In this document: one piece after another, positions 33,174 to 40,739 of the stretch
Position numbering within the stretch: position 1 is the first letter of the stretch
Layout of the letters: the number at the start of each line of letters is the position of its first letter
Source of the DNA: UBA6663 sp044226485
GTDB taxonomy: Bacteria > Chloroflexota > Anaerolineae > Anaerolineales > UBA6663
Direction: 5' to 3'
Length of the DNA stretch: 64,000 nt
NCBI GenBank assembly: GCA_044226485.1
Contig: JBGAGY010000004.1
Location: forward strand, 186,001-250,000
Translations under genes and position numbers: made by a program
Notes under the pieces: generated by a model
The model's database searches: none
Told to the model about the DNA's origin: nothing
Seen by the model: the letters and a program-made list of their open reading frames with translations, nothing else

Positions 33174-33836
33174 ATCTCCGCGATTCGAATCAGCCCCAAG
33201 GCCGGCGCGGCGGGCTTTGATGATGGCGTTGGCGCGGTCGGCAACTTGAAGCTTGTTGAAGATGCTCGAGATGTAATTGCTGACTGTCTTCGGGCTGATC
33301 ACCAGGCGATCCGAGATCTGCTGGTTGTCGGCGCCGTCGGCGATCAGGGTCAGCACATCCCGCTCGCGATCCGTCAGATCCGGGAAGGCGATGTCGGCCT
33401 GGCGCGGCGTGGCTTCGATCTGGCGGAAGAAGCGCGTGAGCCGGGCGGCGATGGCGGGGCCGAAGACGGCCCGGCCCGCGGCCACCTCGGTGATGGTCGC
33501 CAGGACCTCGGCCTTGTCGGCACCCTTGAGGATGTAGCCGCGTGCGCCCGCGCACATCGCCGCAAAAAGCGAGTCGTCGTCCTCGAGCATCGTCAGCACG
33601 ACAATCCCGGTTTTGGGCTGCGCTTCGAGTATGCGGCGCGTGGCCTGGATGCCGTTCAGATCCGGCATCATGATGTCCATCAGCATGACATCGGGCGTCT
33701 GCTCGGCGGCGAGCCTGACAGCTTCGACCCCACTGCCCGCTTCACCGACCACCGCCACGCCGGGCGCGGCGGCCAGAAGCGCCGTAAGGCCTTCGCGAAA
33801 CAAGGTGTGATCGTCGATCACCACGACACGTATCAT
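33171..33836 (-). CDS. NarL/LuxR-family response regulator
   Basis: A 221-residue regulator. Receiver: VVVIDDHTLFREGL, phospho-Asp in VMLMDIMMPDLNGI, Thr in VVLTMLEDDDS and Lys in YILKGADKAEVL. LuxR-type helix-turn-helix near the C-terminus: LTDRERDVLTLIADGADNQQ, then ISPKTVSNYISSIFNKL. It follows the kinase gene by 2 bp and is its evident partner. The upstream in-frame extension is ignored because MIRVVVIDDHT is the normal start. Confidence 0.94.
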   Translation of the reverse strand: MIRVVVIDDHTLFREGLTALLAAAPGVAVVGEAGSGVEAVRLAAEQTPDVMLMDIMMPDLNGIQATRRILEAQPKTGIVVLTMLEDDDSLFAAMCAGARGYILKGADKAEVLATITEVAAGRAVFGPAIAARLTRFFRQIEATPRQADIAFPDLTDRERDVLTLIADGADNQQISDRLVISPKTVSNYISSIFNKLQVADRANAIIKARRAGLGADSNRGD

Positions 33837-33838
33837 CG

Positions 33839-36145
33839 TCAACCCTTTCGCTCGCCGAACGGCAGCGCGACTCGAACCTGAACGCCACCGGTGGAGGCGT
33901 TCTCGATCGCGCAAGTCCCACCCAGCTCGAGAGCTCGCTCCCGCATCGAGATCAGGCCCACGCCGTTTCGCCGCGTCTCTTGCAGGCCGGCGCCATCATC
34001 ACGGATCTCGATCGACAAGGCCTGCCTCTCGCTCGCCTCGACGCGGATCTGCACCACGCAGTTCGAAGCCCCGGCGTGGTGCAGCACGTTGGCGACGCCC
34101 TCCATAACGATCCGATAAGCGGCCACCTCCACCGCGGCGGGCAGCGGCGGCAGACCGTCTGGCGGCGCGACAAGGGTCACGTTCGGTGCGCCTCGCGCGT
34201 GGTTGGACGACTCGAGATGCGCGCGCAGGGCGTCGACAAGCCCGAGCTCGTCGAGCGCCGGCGGGCGAAGCTCATAGACCAGACGGCGGATATCGGCCAC
34301 CGTCTCCTTCGTCTGCTCTTTCAGCGCTTCGATCAGGCGCTTCGCCTCGGCCGGTTCGGTGTCCATGCGATCGAGGACGGCGTCCAGCTTGAGCGTGTAG
34401 CTGGCCAGCGTCGGGCCCAGGCCATCGTGAAGGTCGCGCCGCAGCCGCCGTCGTTCTTCTTCAACGCGGATCACCAACCGCTCGCGCGACAGTTGAAGGT
34501 CGCGGTTGAGTTGCACGGTATGAAGCACGGCGCCGGCCTGATGGGCGACGTCTTCCAACAAGCGGATGTCCGACTCGTTGAGCGGATCGTGCGGGCCGCG
34601 CTGAGCGACGCTGAGCTGGCCGACGACTTCGCGCTGATAGACCAGCGGCAGAACAAACGGATCGGAGGGTCGTCGGCCGTACTCGGATTGCATCCGCACG
34701 GCGCCGTTCTCGAGCGACGCAATGCCGGCGAACGGCAGCTTCAGCGCCTCGGTGATCGTGCGCGTGATCACGTCGAGCAGATCCTCGGGCGCCGCGCCGA
34801 TCTCAAGCATGCGACCCAGGCGCGAGATGACCTGATACGGCGTGTCACGCTCGCCGTACATCACGCGATTGACGGCCTGCTGCAGCCGCCCGCGCAGCGG
34901 CTCGAAGATCAAGGCGATCGCGGCAGTGGCGAACAGCGAGAAGAGCACGCCCCCACGCTGTTCGAACAACGCGCCAAGCAGGCTCACCGAACCGCTATAC
35001 AGCCCCACGATGAGGAGCGACAGCAGGCCATAGACCGCCGTGCGATTGATGAAGACGTCGATGTCCCACAATCGATAACGCAGGATCGATACGACCAGCG
35101 CCAGCGGCAGGATCAGGCCGATCACGGCGATCGTGTTTGAGGTGAGCCAGATCTCGCCGAGCAGCAGCGGCGGGATCTGCCACAGGAGGATGGCGAGGAC
35201 GGCGTTGACGGCGATCGCGTAGATCACCACCCGGATCTGCTGGCGGCTGATTGAACTCGGCTCGTTGCGGTAGTTCGTCACGAGCGCGACCAGGCTGAGG
35301 GCCAGATAGGCCGTGACCGTCAGGCTTTGGAACAGCCCTTGCTGTCCAAGCGAATCGAGCACCCCGCCCATCGTCAGGCTCGTCCACAGTGATGTAGCAG
35401 CCCACACGGCGAACGGCACAGCGTACACGGCAGGCACCGCCCACCGCTGGCGCTGGACGAACGGATGCGGATTTGGAAAGACCAGAGTGAAGTGCAGGAC
35501 GCAGGCCCAGTACAGAAGAAAGGACCCGCCCGTCGTCAGGCGATGAAGCCAGAAGAGCAAAGGGTGTACGAAGTCGAGCGCCTGCAGCCCGAGCGACCAC
35601 GTGGATGCTCCAAGGATAGCCGACCCACCCACGAACAGTGCGCGCGCCGCAGAGTCTTCACTGCGCCGGGCGAACACGAACGCGCCGGTGAGGAACATCG
35701 CGAGCGCGTACGCCATGGCGCCCCAATCCTGGCGCAGGTTCTCGAACCACGGATAGGCGCGCAGTGTCACGGCCAGATCGAGCGGCCGGCCGTCGCGCAC
35801 GATCGAGTACGCCACGTGGTCGCCGACTGCTCGTGTCGGTCGGGGCGGAGAGTCGCACAACGGCTGCCAGCAAAGCAGCAACGCCGCCCACTTTTCGAGC
35901 GATCGGCCGTCGACGGCCACGACCCTGTCCCCCGATCGCAGATCGCTCGACCGCAGATCGCTCGACCCGCTCGAGAAGGTCGTGACGATCACGCCGTCGT
36001 GCTGGAAGACCGCCTCGCCCGGCATCAGCCGGGCGCCGTCCGACGGGCGCGTGAGGCGCAGGCCCGCAAACGTCACGAACAACATGACGTTCAGGGCGGC
36101 GATGAGCAGCATCAGCAGCGTCGATCGGTCGATTCGTTTCGTCAT
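33839..36145 (-). CDS. Multi-pass sensor histidine kinase (HisKA_3, NarX/DegS type)
   Basis: About 768 residues. After the first helix comes a PDZ-like periplasmic segment (SGDRVVAVDGRSLEKWAALL), preceded by a local duplication reading SSDLRSSDLRSGD encoded by a 15-bp tandem repeat. About seven membrane helices follow to residue 420. A GAF-like domain (YQVISRLGRMLEIGAAPEDL) leads to HisKA_3 (RRRLRRDLHDGLGPTLASYT) with the phospho-His, then HATPase_c (EIRDDGAGLQETRRNGVGLI). It is co-transcribed with the NarL-type regulator gene 2 bp downstream. The combination of PDZ and 7TM-like parts resembles sensors of membrane or secreted-protein state, but the signal is unknown. Confidence 0.9.
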   Translation of the reverse strand: MTKRIDRSTLLMLLIAALNVMLFVTFAGLRLTRPSDGARLMPGEAVFQHDGVIVTTFSSGSSDLRSSDLRSGDRVVAVDGRSLEKWAALLLCWQPLCDSPPRPTRAVGDHVAYSIVRDGRPLDLAVTLRAYPWFENLRQDWGAMAYALAMFLTGAFVFARRSEDSAARALFVGGSAILGASTWSLGLQALDFVHPLLFWLHRLTTGGSFLLYWACVLHFTLVFPNPHPFVQRQRWAVPAVYAVPFAVWAATSLWTSLTMGGVLDSLGQQGLFQSLTVTAYLALSLVALVTNYRNEPSSISRQQIRVVIYAIAVNAVLAILLWQIPPLLLGEIWLTSNTIAVIGLILPLALVVSILRYRLWDIDVFINRTAVYGLLSLLIVGLYSGSVSLLGALFEQRGGVLFSLFATAAIALIFEPLRGRLQQAVNRVMYGERDTPYQVISRLGRMLEIGAAPEDLLDVITRTITEALKLPFAGIASLENGAVRMQSEYGRRPSDPFVLPLVYQREVVGQLSVAQRGPHDPLNESDIRLLEDVAHQAGAVLHTVQLNRDLQLSRERLVIRVEEERRRLRRDLHDGLGPTLASYTLKLDAVLDRMDTEPAEAKRLIEALKEQTKETVADIRRLVYELRPPALDELGLVDALRAHLESSNHARGAPNVTLVAPPDGLPPLPAAVEVAAYRIVMEGVANVLHHAGASNCVVQIRVEASERQALSIEIRDDGAGLQETRRNGVGLISMRERALELGGTCAIENASTGGVQVRVALPFGERKG

Positions 36146-36219
36146 CGCACCCCGTCGGTCGCAAGGATCGCTGCGATGAGTGTAGAGCAGACGATTGAAA
36201 ACAGCGCAGTGAACTTGTA

Positions 36220-37263
36220 TCACATCGGTCGTTGAACCATGACCAGGTTTCGCGCCAATGAACCCAATTCGAACGGGAGCATCTCCCACGTGTCGCCCTG
36301 GTTCGCCGACAGCATGATCCGACCGTTGCTCAACCCCGCGATCAGATACCCCGGCAGCGCCGCGTGGGTGATCAGCGCATAAGGCATCCCGTCGAGCGGC
36401 CCAGCGATCCGTTCCCAACTCGCCCCGGCCGCCGCCCGGTAGATGCAGGCCATGGCCGGGCCGCCTCCGTGCGCTTTGAGCGGATTGGCCGCGACGGTCA
36501 CGTACCAGACCTCGGGATGGACGGCGTCAGCGGCCACAGCCCAACCATAGTGGGTCGCCAGGCCCCGACGGGGTTGGGCCCAGGTCCTTCCCGCGTCCTG
36601 GCTCACTGCAGCGCCGCCTCCAGAGCCGCCGCCCTGGTAGACCCATCGTTCGTCCTGGGCATGAAACTGTAGAGTGTGGCAGTCGAGCATGGCCCCCTTA
36701 CGATGGTTCGACCAGGTGGAGCCGCCGTCGTCGCTGCGCAACACCCCGCCGAGCTCGATCCCGGCAAGCATCACGTCGGGATCTGCCGGTGAGAGCGCGA
36801 GCGCCTGCACGTACGGCGCGCCCGGCTCGGCCGGCGTGAACCACCACCACTTTCGGCTTCGCCGGAACGCGGGCAGCTCCCGCCAGGTCGCGCCGTTGTC
36901 AAAAGAGACGAGCAGACCTGGCGGCTTGGTCCCGACGACGACCATGCCGCTTCTCGCAGGGCTCACGGCCACTGACCGGATCGTGAGCCCCTGCAGCCCG
37001 GCGAAGCCCCAGGTGCGTCCGCCGTCGGTCGATCGGAAGAGGCCCCTGTCGCTCGTGCCCGCGTAGACGACGCCGGGGCTGAGCGGATCGACGGCCAGTC
37101 CGCGCACTTCGACGCCGTCCATCAGCGCCTCGATCGCCCAGGCCCCGTCAACGCCCTGCGCGACGTGCGCGAGGCCCGTTCGTGTGACCGCTACGAACGC
37201 GAACTTCGCCAGCGCCTCAACGGTGGCCGGCGCCGCCTGTGGAAATGGTTGCGAGCGCGACAT
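36220..37263 (-). CDS. BNR/sortilin-type beta-propeller protein
   Basis: A 347-residue protein with several Asp-box repeats: GLFRSTDGGRTWGFAG, LLVSFDNGATWREL, VLRSDDGGSTWSNH, AVSQDAGRTWAQP and IMLSANQGDTWEML. This is the photosystem-stability/VPS10-like propeller type; there is no sialidase RIP motif or catalytic triad visible, so an enzymatic role is doubtful. No signal peptide is evident. It follows a small membrane-protein gene by 5 bp. A second protein of this kind is at 48998. Confidence 0.82.
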   Translation of the reverse strand: MSRSQPFPQAAPATVEALAKFAFVAVTRTGLAHVAQGVDGAWAIEALMDGVEVRGLAVDPLSPGVVYAGTSDRGLFRSTDGGRTWGFAGLQGLTIRSVAVSPARSGMVVVGTKPPGLLVSFDNGATWRELPAFRRSRKWWWFTPAEPGAPYVQALALSPADPDVMLAGIELGGVLRSDDGGSTWSNHRKGAMLDCHTLQFHAQDERWVYQGGGSGGGAAVSQDAGRTWAQPRRGLATHYGWAVAADAVHPEVWYVTVAANPLKAHGGGPAMACIYRAAAGASWERIAGPLDGMPYALITHAALPGYLIAGLSNGRIMLSANQGDTWEMLPFELGSLARNLVMVQRPM

Positions 37264-37268
37264 CACCG

Positions 37269-37712
37269 TCAGGCCTTGAGCGCGCCGACAATCGCGTTGT
37301 CGCGCCGCCGGGCCAGCTCCGACCACCCGGCCAGGATCGACAGGACGGCGAAGACACTGATGACGAGCTGAACAATGATCAGCACGTCCGAGATCGGCCA
37401 GGCGGTCTGACAGGGTAACGGGCAGAGCGTCGTCATCGTACCCACGGCGAACACGATGCCCATGATGTTGTAGCCCATGAGCGCGACCCGCGCCGCTCGC
37501 CAGTGTCGGGCGACGGCGATTAGCGCCCAGATCCAACCACCGAAGAACGGAAACGCAGCCGCCATGTAGGGAAGCGTGAAGGGCATAATCGCCTGCACAG
37601 CCTCCATCTCGAGCGCTACATACCGGAAGTCCAGAAAGACCCGCTCGAGAAAGACGATCAAGCTCAAGGCCGACAACAACAGGATCGCTCGTTCTGATCT
37701 CAACAGGCTCAT
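37269..37712 (-). CDS. Four-helix membrane protein of unknown function
   Basis: A 147-residue protein with four hydrophobic helices (AILLLSALSLIVFLERVF, IMPFTLPYMAAAFPFFGGWI, ALMGYNIMGIVFAVGTMTT, DVLIIVQLVISVFAVLSIL) and short polar loops, one with a CPLPC pair that could be a redox or metal site. No family recognised. It heads a two-gene unit with the BNR propeller. Confidence 0.7.
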   Translation of the reverse strand: MSLLRSERAILLLSALSLIVFLERVFLDFRYVALEMEAVQAIMPFTLPYMAAAFPFFGGWIWALIAVARHWRAARVALMGYNIMGIVFAVGTMTTLCPLPCQTAWPISDVLIIVQLVISVFAVLSILAGWSELARRRDNAIVGALKA

Positions 37713-38024
37713 GCTCGGTGTCCTTTCTATGAAGGCGCCGCTGACGCAGCGCCCTGGCGACTCACGCCCCTCAACGACTTACGCTCGACCCTGACCTTAG
37801 CGAACTCGCCTTCCCGGCGTCATGAGGGCCTGCCCCCTACTTGGCCGGGAAGACGACGACCGCCATCCCGGCGGCTCTGCCGCTGTTTCCCGGGCGAATT
37901 TCCCGGGTCAATCGGGCGCCGCCCTCTGGCGCCCGGGAACTCATCCGACTTAGGGTGTGAACCGTCGAGCGAAGCATTTGGATGGATCGCCCGACAATCG
38001 ATCACTGTCGTCGGGAGGCACGCG
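37713..38024. other. Intergenic region between divergent genes
   Basis: A 312-bp non-coding stretch. It contains two small GC hairpins (CCCGGGCGAATTTCCCGGG near 37889 and GGGCGCCGCCCTCTGGCGCC near 37914) and the ribosome-binding site GGGAGG for the cytochrome gene. I see no convincing promoter or conserved RNA. Confidence 0.5.
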
Positions 38025-39023
38025 ATGTTTGATTTTGTGGGTGTGCTCACGCTTGTGGGTCTGATCGTCCTCTTTGGCTTCCTGGCGGCCCGCGCCTGGA
38101 GGATCAGGAACACCGTACTGCGGTGGGTGGGCGCTGTGTTGGCCGGCGCCGTGGCCCTGATCGTGGTCGGAGTGCTCGGCCTGGCCCTGAGGTCGTACTA
38201 CCTGCTCAACGAACGACACAATGTCCCGGTGGCTGCCGTCACCGTGGCGGGGACGCCCGAGCAACTCGCTCGCGGGGAGCAGTTGGCCCACCTGTGCATC
38301 AACTGCCACTCGCCCAATGGCCAGTTTCCCCTGGCCGGCGCTGACTTCATCACCCGCTTCGACATGCCGCCCATGGGCACGCTCTACGCGCCCAATCTGA
38401 CCCCCGGCGGCGACATCGACGGGTGGACGGACGGCGAGATCATCCGTGCGATCCGAGAGGGCGTGCACAAGGATGGCCGCTCCTTGCTGATCATGCCCTC
38501 GAACGTCGGCCGCTATTACAGTGATGAGGATGTCCAGGCGGTGGTGGCGTACCTGCGCTCTCAACCGGCATCGGGTGGGCCCACGCCCCGTAACCAGTTG
38601 AACCTCCTCGGCGCGCTTTTCCTCAACCTTGCCGACTTCCGCACCGTCCAGGCACCCGTGGGTCAGGTGACGGCGCCGCCGCCCGAAGACACCCTGGCCT
38701 ACGGCAAGTACATGGTCGACATCGTCGGCTGCCGGGATTGCCACGGCGAACAACTGCAGGGCAAGGTCGACACCGGCCAGGCCGGCCCGCCGGCAGGCCC
38801 CAATCTCACCCGCATCGTGCCGCAGTGGACCGAGTCCGAGTTCATGACCTTTTTCAACACCGGAATGATGCCCAACGGCGCAATGGTCCCGATGGAGACG
38901 CTGAGCAGCGGGTTCTCGACACCGCGCATGCCCTGGAACGAAGTGCGCGCCTCGACGACCGACGCCGAGCTCAAGGCCATGTACGCCTACCTCAGCCAAC
39001 TGCCGCCGGTCGACGGACCGTGA
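38025..39023 (+). CDS. Membrane-anchored dihaem cytochrome c
   Basis: A 332-residue protein with two N-terminal helices (VLTLVGLIVLFGFLAARAW and AVLAGAVALIVVGVLGLAL) and two class-I-like cytochrome c domains. Haem-binding motifs are CINCH (about residue 92) and CRDCH (about 236). Candidate axial Met residues lie in FDMPPMGTLYAPNLTPGGD and NTGMMPNGAMVPM. Such dihaem subunits feed electrons from membrane dehydrogenases, but no dehydrogenase gene is adjacent. Start supported by GGGAGG. Confidence 0.92.
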   Translation: MFDFVGVLTLVGLIVLFGFLAARAWRIRNTVLRWVGAVLAGAVALIVVGVLGLALRSYYLLNERHNVPVAAVTVAGTPEQLARGEQLAHLCINCHSPNGQFPLAGADFITRFDMPPMGTLYAPNLTPGGDIDGWTDGEIIRAIREGVHKDGRSLLIMPSNVGRYYSDEDVQAVVAYLRSQPASGGPTPRNQLNLLGALFLNLADFRTVQAPVGQVTAPPPEDTLAYGKYMVDIVGCRDCHGEQLQGKVDTGQAGPPAGPNLTRIVPQWTESEFMTFFNTGMMPNGAMVPMETLSSGFSTPRMPWNEVRASTTDAELKAMYAYLSQLPPVDGP

Positions 39024-39063
39024 AACGAGGAATGAGTCAAGCGAGAAGAGAAAGGTGGGAAGG

Positions 39064-39552
39064 ATGACGACGAATTCGACCATTGCGACATCCGTTCGAC
39101 AGCCGGTCGATCGTGCAGCCATACGCGCCGAGCTCGAGGCCGCTCGCGCGAGGTTCCACGCCCTTGTCGGGTCAGTGCCGCCTGCACGTTGGAACCAGGC
39201 GTGGCCGGGCAGCGCCTGGTCAGCCTGCGAGGTGATGGTGCATCTGACCTGGGCGCTCGAGCAACTTCCTGCTGAAGTCGCCAGTGCACGACGCGGCAAA
39301 GGGATGTTCAACTACCCGGCCTGGATCGCCGACCCGGGGAGCTACTGGATGAACCGCTGGAACGCCCGCGGCCAGACGCGCGAGTCGGTGGTGCGCCGTT
39401 ACGACACGGCCATCGATGCCGTCCTCACCGTCCTTGAAGGCGTCGAAGACGACGAGTGGGAGAGAGGCGCGAACTTCTACGGCCATGGCTATTACACGAT
39501 CGAGGGTCTCTTTCACACTCCAGCGCAGCATTTATGCGAACACGCCGCTTAG
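39064..39552 (+). CDS. DinB-fold protein (ClbS/DfsB-like)
   Basis: A 162-residue helical-bundle protein. AIRAELEAARARFHALVGSV, AWSACEVMVHLTWALEQL and the C-terminal LFHTPAQHLCEHAA supply the spaced histidines of the DinB/YfiT superfamily, which includes thiol transferases and metal-dependent hydrolases. The chain ends right after the last His motif, a little shorter than relatives, where another helix turn is usual. One of five DinB domains between 39 and 53 kb. Confidence 0.75.
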   Translation: MTTNSTIATSVRQPVDRAAIRAELEAARARFHALVGSVPPARWNQAWPGSAWSACEVMVHLTWALEQLPAEVASARRGKGMFNYPAWIADPGSYWMNRWNARGQTRESVVRRYDTAIDAVLTVLEGVEDDEWERGANFYGHGYYTIEGLFHTPAQHLCEHAA

Positions 39553-39613
39553 CTTGCCCAGACCGACGGCCCTCAAGGCTGTCGGTCTGCCTGATGCACA
39601 TGGGAGCGAAGCC

Positions 39614-40252
39614 ATGCTTCTCAGCCGGGATCAGTTGACGGGCATTGCGTTGATCGCGTCCTTCGTGTTGTTCGCCGTCGGCGCGTCACTGCCTGTGGTG
39701 GGCGCCAGGGGCAACCCGCGCTTCTATGCTCTGCCTGTCAGGGAACACCTTCGGGCGATCGCCGGCAATGCGGTCGTCTGGCGCGTGGCCAACGTCCTCA
39801 TGGGCGCTGCGGCCGTGGTCCTGCTGGCCGGGTTGAGCCTCCTGACCACGAACCTTGAAGCCGCGAACGAGCGCGTCTTTGCGCGCCTCGGCCTGATAGG
39901 ATGGCTTGTGGCCACGGCCTTGTGGGTGGCCTTCTCGGCGTTTCGCGCGATCATCACGACCCGGGCGGCTCACGACCTGAGCTCAACGGATGCCATGCCA
40001 GCCGGCTACGAGCCCCTGGCCCGAAAAGGATCCGCCGTGTTCTTCGCCTACGCCGTGGTCGGGTTCCTGGCGCTGGCGAGCTACGGAGCCTCGCTCCTTC
40101 AGCTGACGTTCCTGCCTACCTGGGTCGCATGGACGACGGTGGTCTTGAGCGTCGCGTTCCTCATCCACATGTTGATCACGGGCGACACCCTGCCCGCCTT
40201 TCACTATCTGCCGCCTTTGCTCATCGGCCTATTGCTCCTGCTTCGCCCTTGA
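39614..40252 (+). CDS. Six-helix membrane protein of unknown function
   Basis: A 212-residue hydrophobic protein with six or so helices (GIALIASFVLFAVGASLPVV, VLMGAAAVVLLAGLSLL, LIGWLVATALWVAFSAF, GSAVFFAYAVVGFLALASYG, WTTVVLSVAFLIHML, PPLLIGLLLLL). The ATG at 39614 is chosen because the upstream frame is shared with the DinB gene. No functional motif recognised; it is similar in style to transporter-less integral membrane proteins common in Chloroflexota. Confidence 0.65.
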   Translation: MLLSRDQLTGIALIASFVLFAVGASLPVVGARGNPRFYALPVREHLRAIAGNAVVWRVANVLMGAAAVVLLAGLSLLTTNLEAANERVFARLGLIGWLVATALWVAFSAFRAIITTRAAHDLSSTDAMPAGYEPLARKGSAVFFAYAVVGFLALASYGASLLQLTFLPTWVAWTTVVLSVAFLIHMLITGDTLPAFHYLPPLLIGLLLLLRP

Positions 40253-40356
40253 TGCGTGGGAGCGTGGGAGCGGGAGAGCGCGGGAGCGTGGGGCGTGGTT
40301 GAGGAAGCATGGAGCGGCTGGAAGACGTGAAGATCGTGCCCCACCGACACGATGCT
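40253..40356. other. Repeat-rich spacer, GGGAGCG words
   Basis: Tandem gtgggagcgtgggagcggga words just after the membrane-protein stop, with partial complements (cttccacgctcccgt) at 40618-40635. The outer words and the 85-bp inverted repeat together form a nested composite filling the 487-bp gap before the galactosidase gene. Confidence 0.5.
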
Positions 40357-40580
40357 CCCCTCCGTCCATGTCATCTTGAGGGCCAACCAAATCTGCCCGC
40401 GGGCGCGCCGAATGAGCCCGAAAGATCCCCTCCGAAGACTCCTTAGCCCTCGGGAGGTGCCCCACGGTCGTGGATGGCGATTGTCGAAGGCATACGAGTC
40501 TTTGGAGGAGATCTTTTGGGCTCATTCGGCGAGTCGATTCGCCCAGTGGATTGGCCCTCAAGATGACATGGACGGAGGGG
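40357..40580. repeat. Large inverted repeat, 85-bp arms
   Basis: Left arm 40357-40441 (cccctccgtccatgtcatct onward) and right arm 40496-40580 are complements, perfect over the outer 30 bp (through ccctcaagatgacatggacg) and also well conserved around gaatgagccc and the inner gaagactc; the intervening parts differ. The loop is 54 bp. No ORF inside looks real. It resembles a miniature repeat element but has no target-site duplication that I can identify. Confidence 0.85.
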
Positions 40581-40739
40581 TCTGCCAAGGCTTTCGCTGC
40601 AGCACTCCCGGTTCTGTGCTTCCACGCTCCCGTACGTGCGCGTATACACTTTCGCGCTCTCTGCTCGTTGCGCCCCTCGCCCCCTCGCCCCTCGCCCCTC
40701 GACCTTGCGTCCTCCCTGTCGCTGTGCGATCATCCGCGC

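Noticed and set aside
36220..37263. Sialidase
   Set aside because: Asp-boxes are present, but no RIP motif or catalytic arginine triad can be found; a non-enzymatic propeller is more likely.
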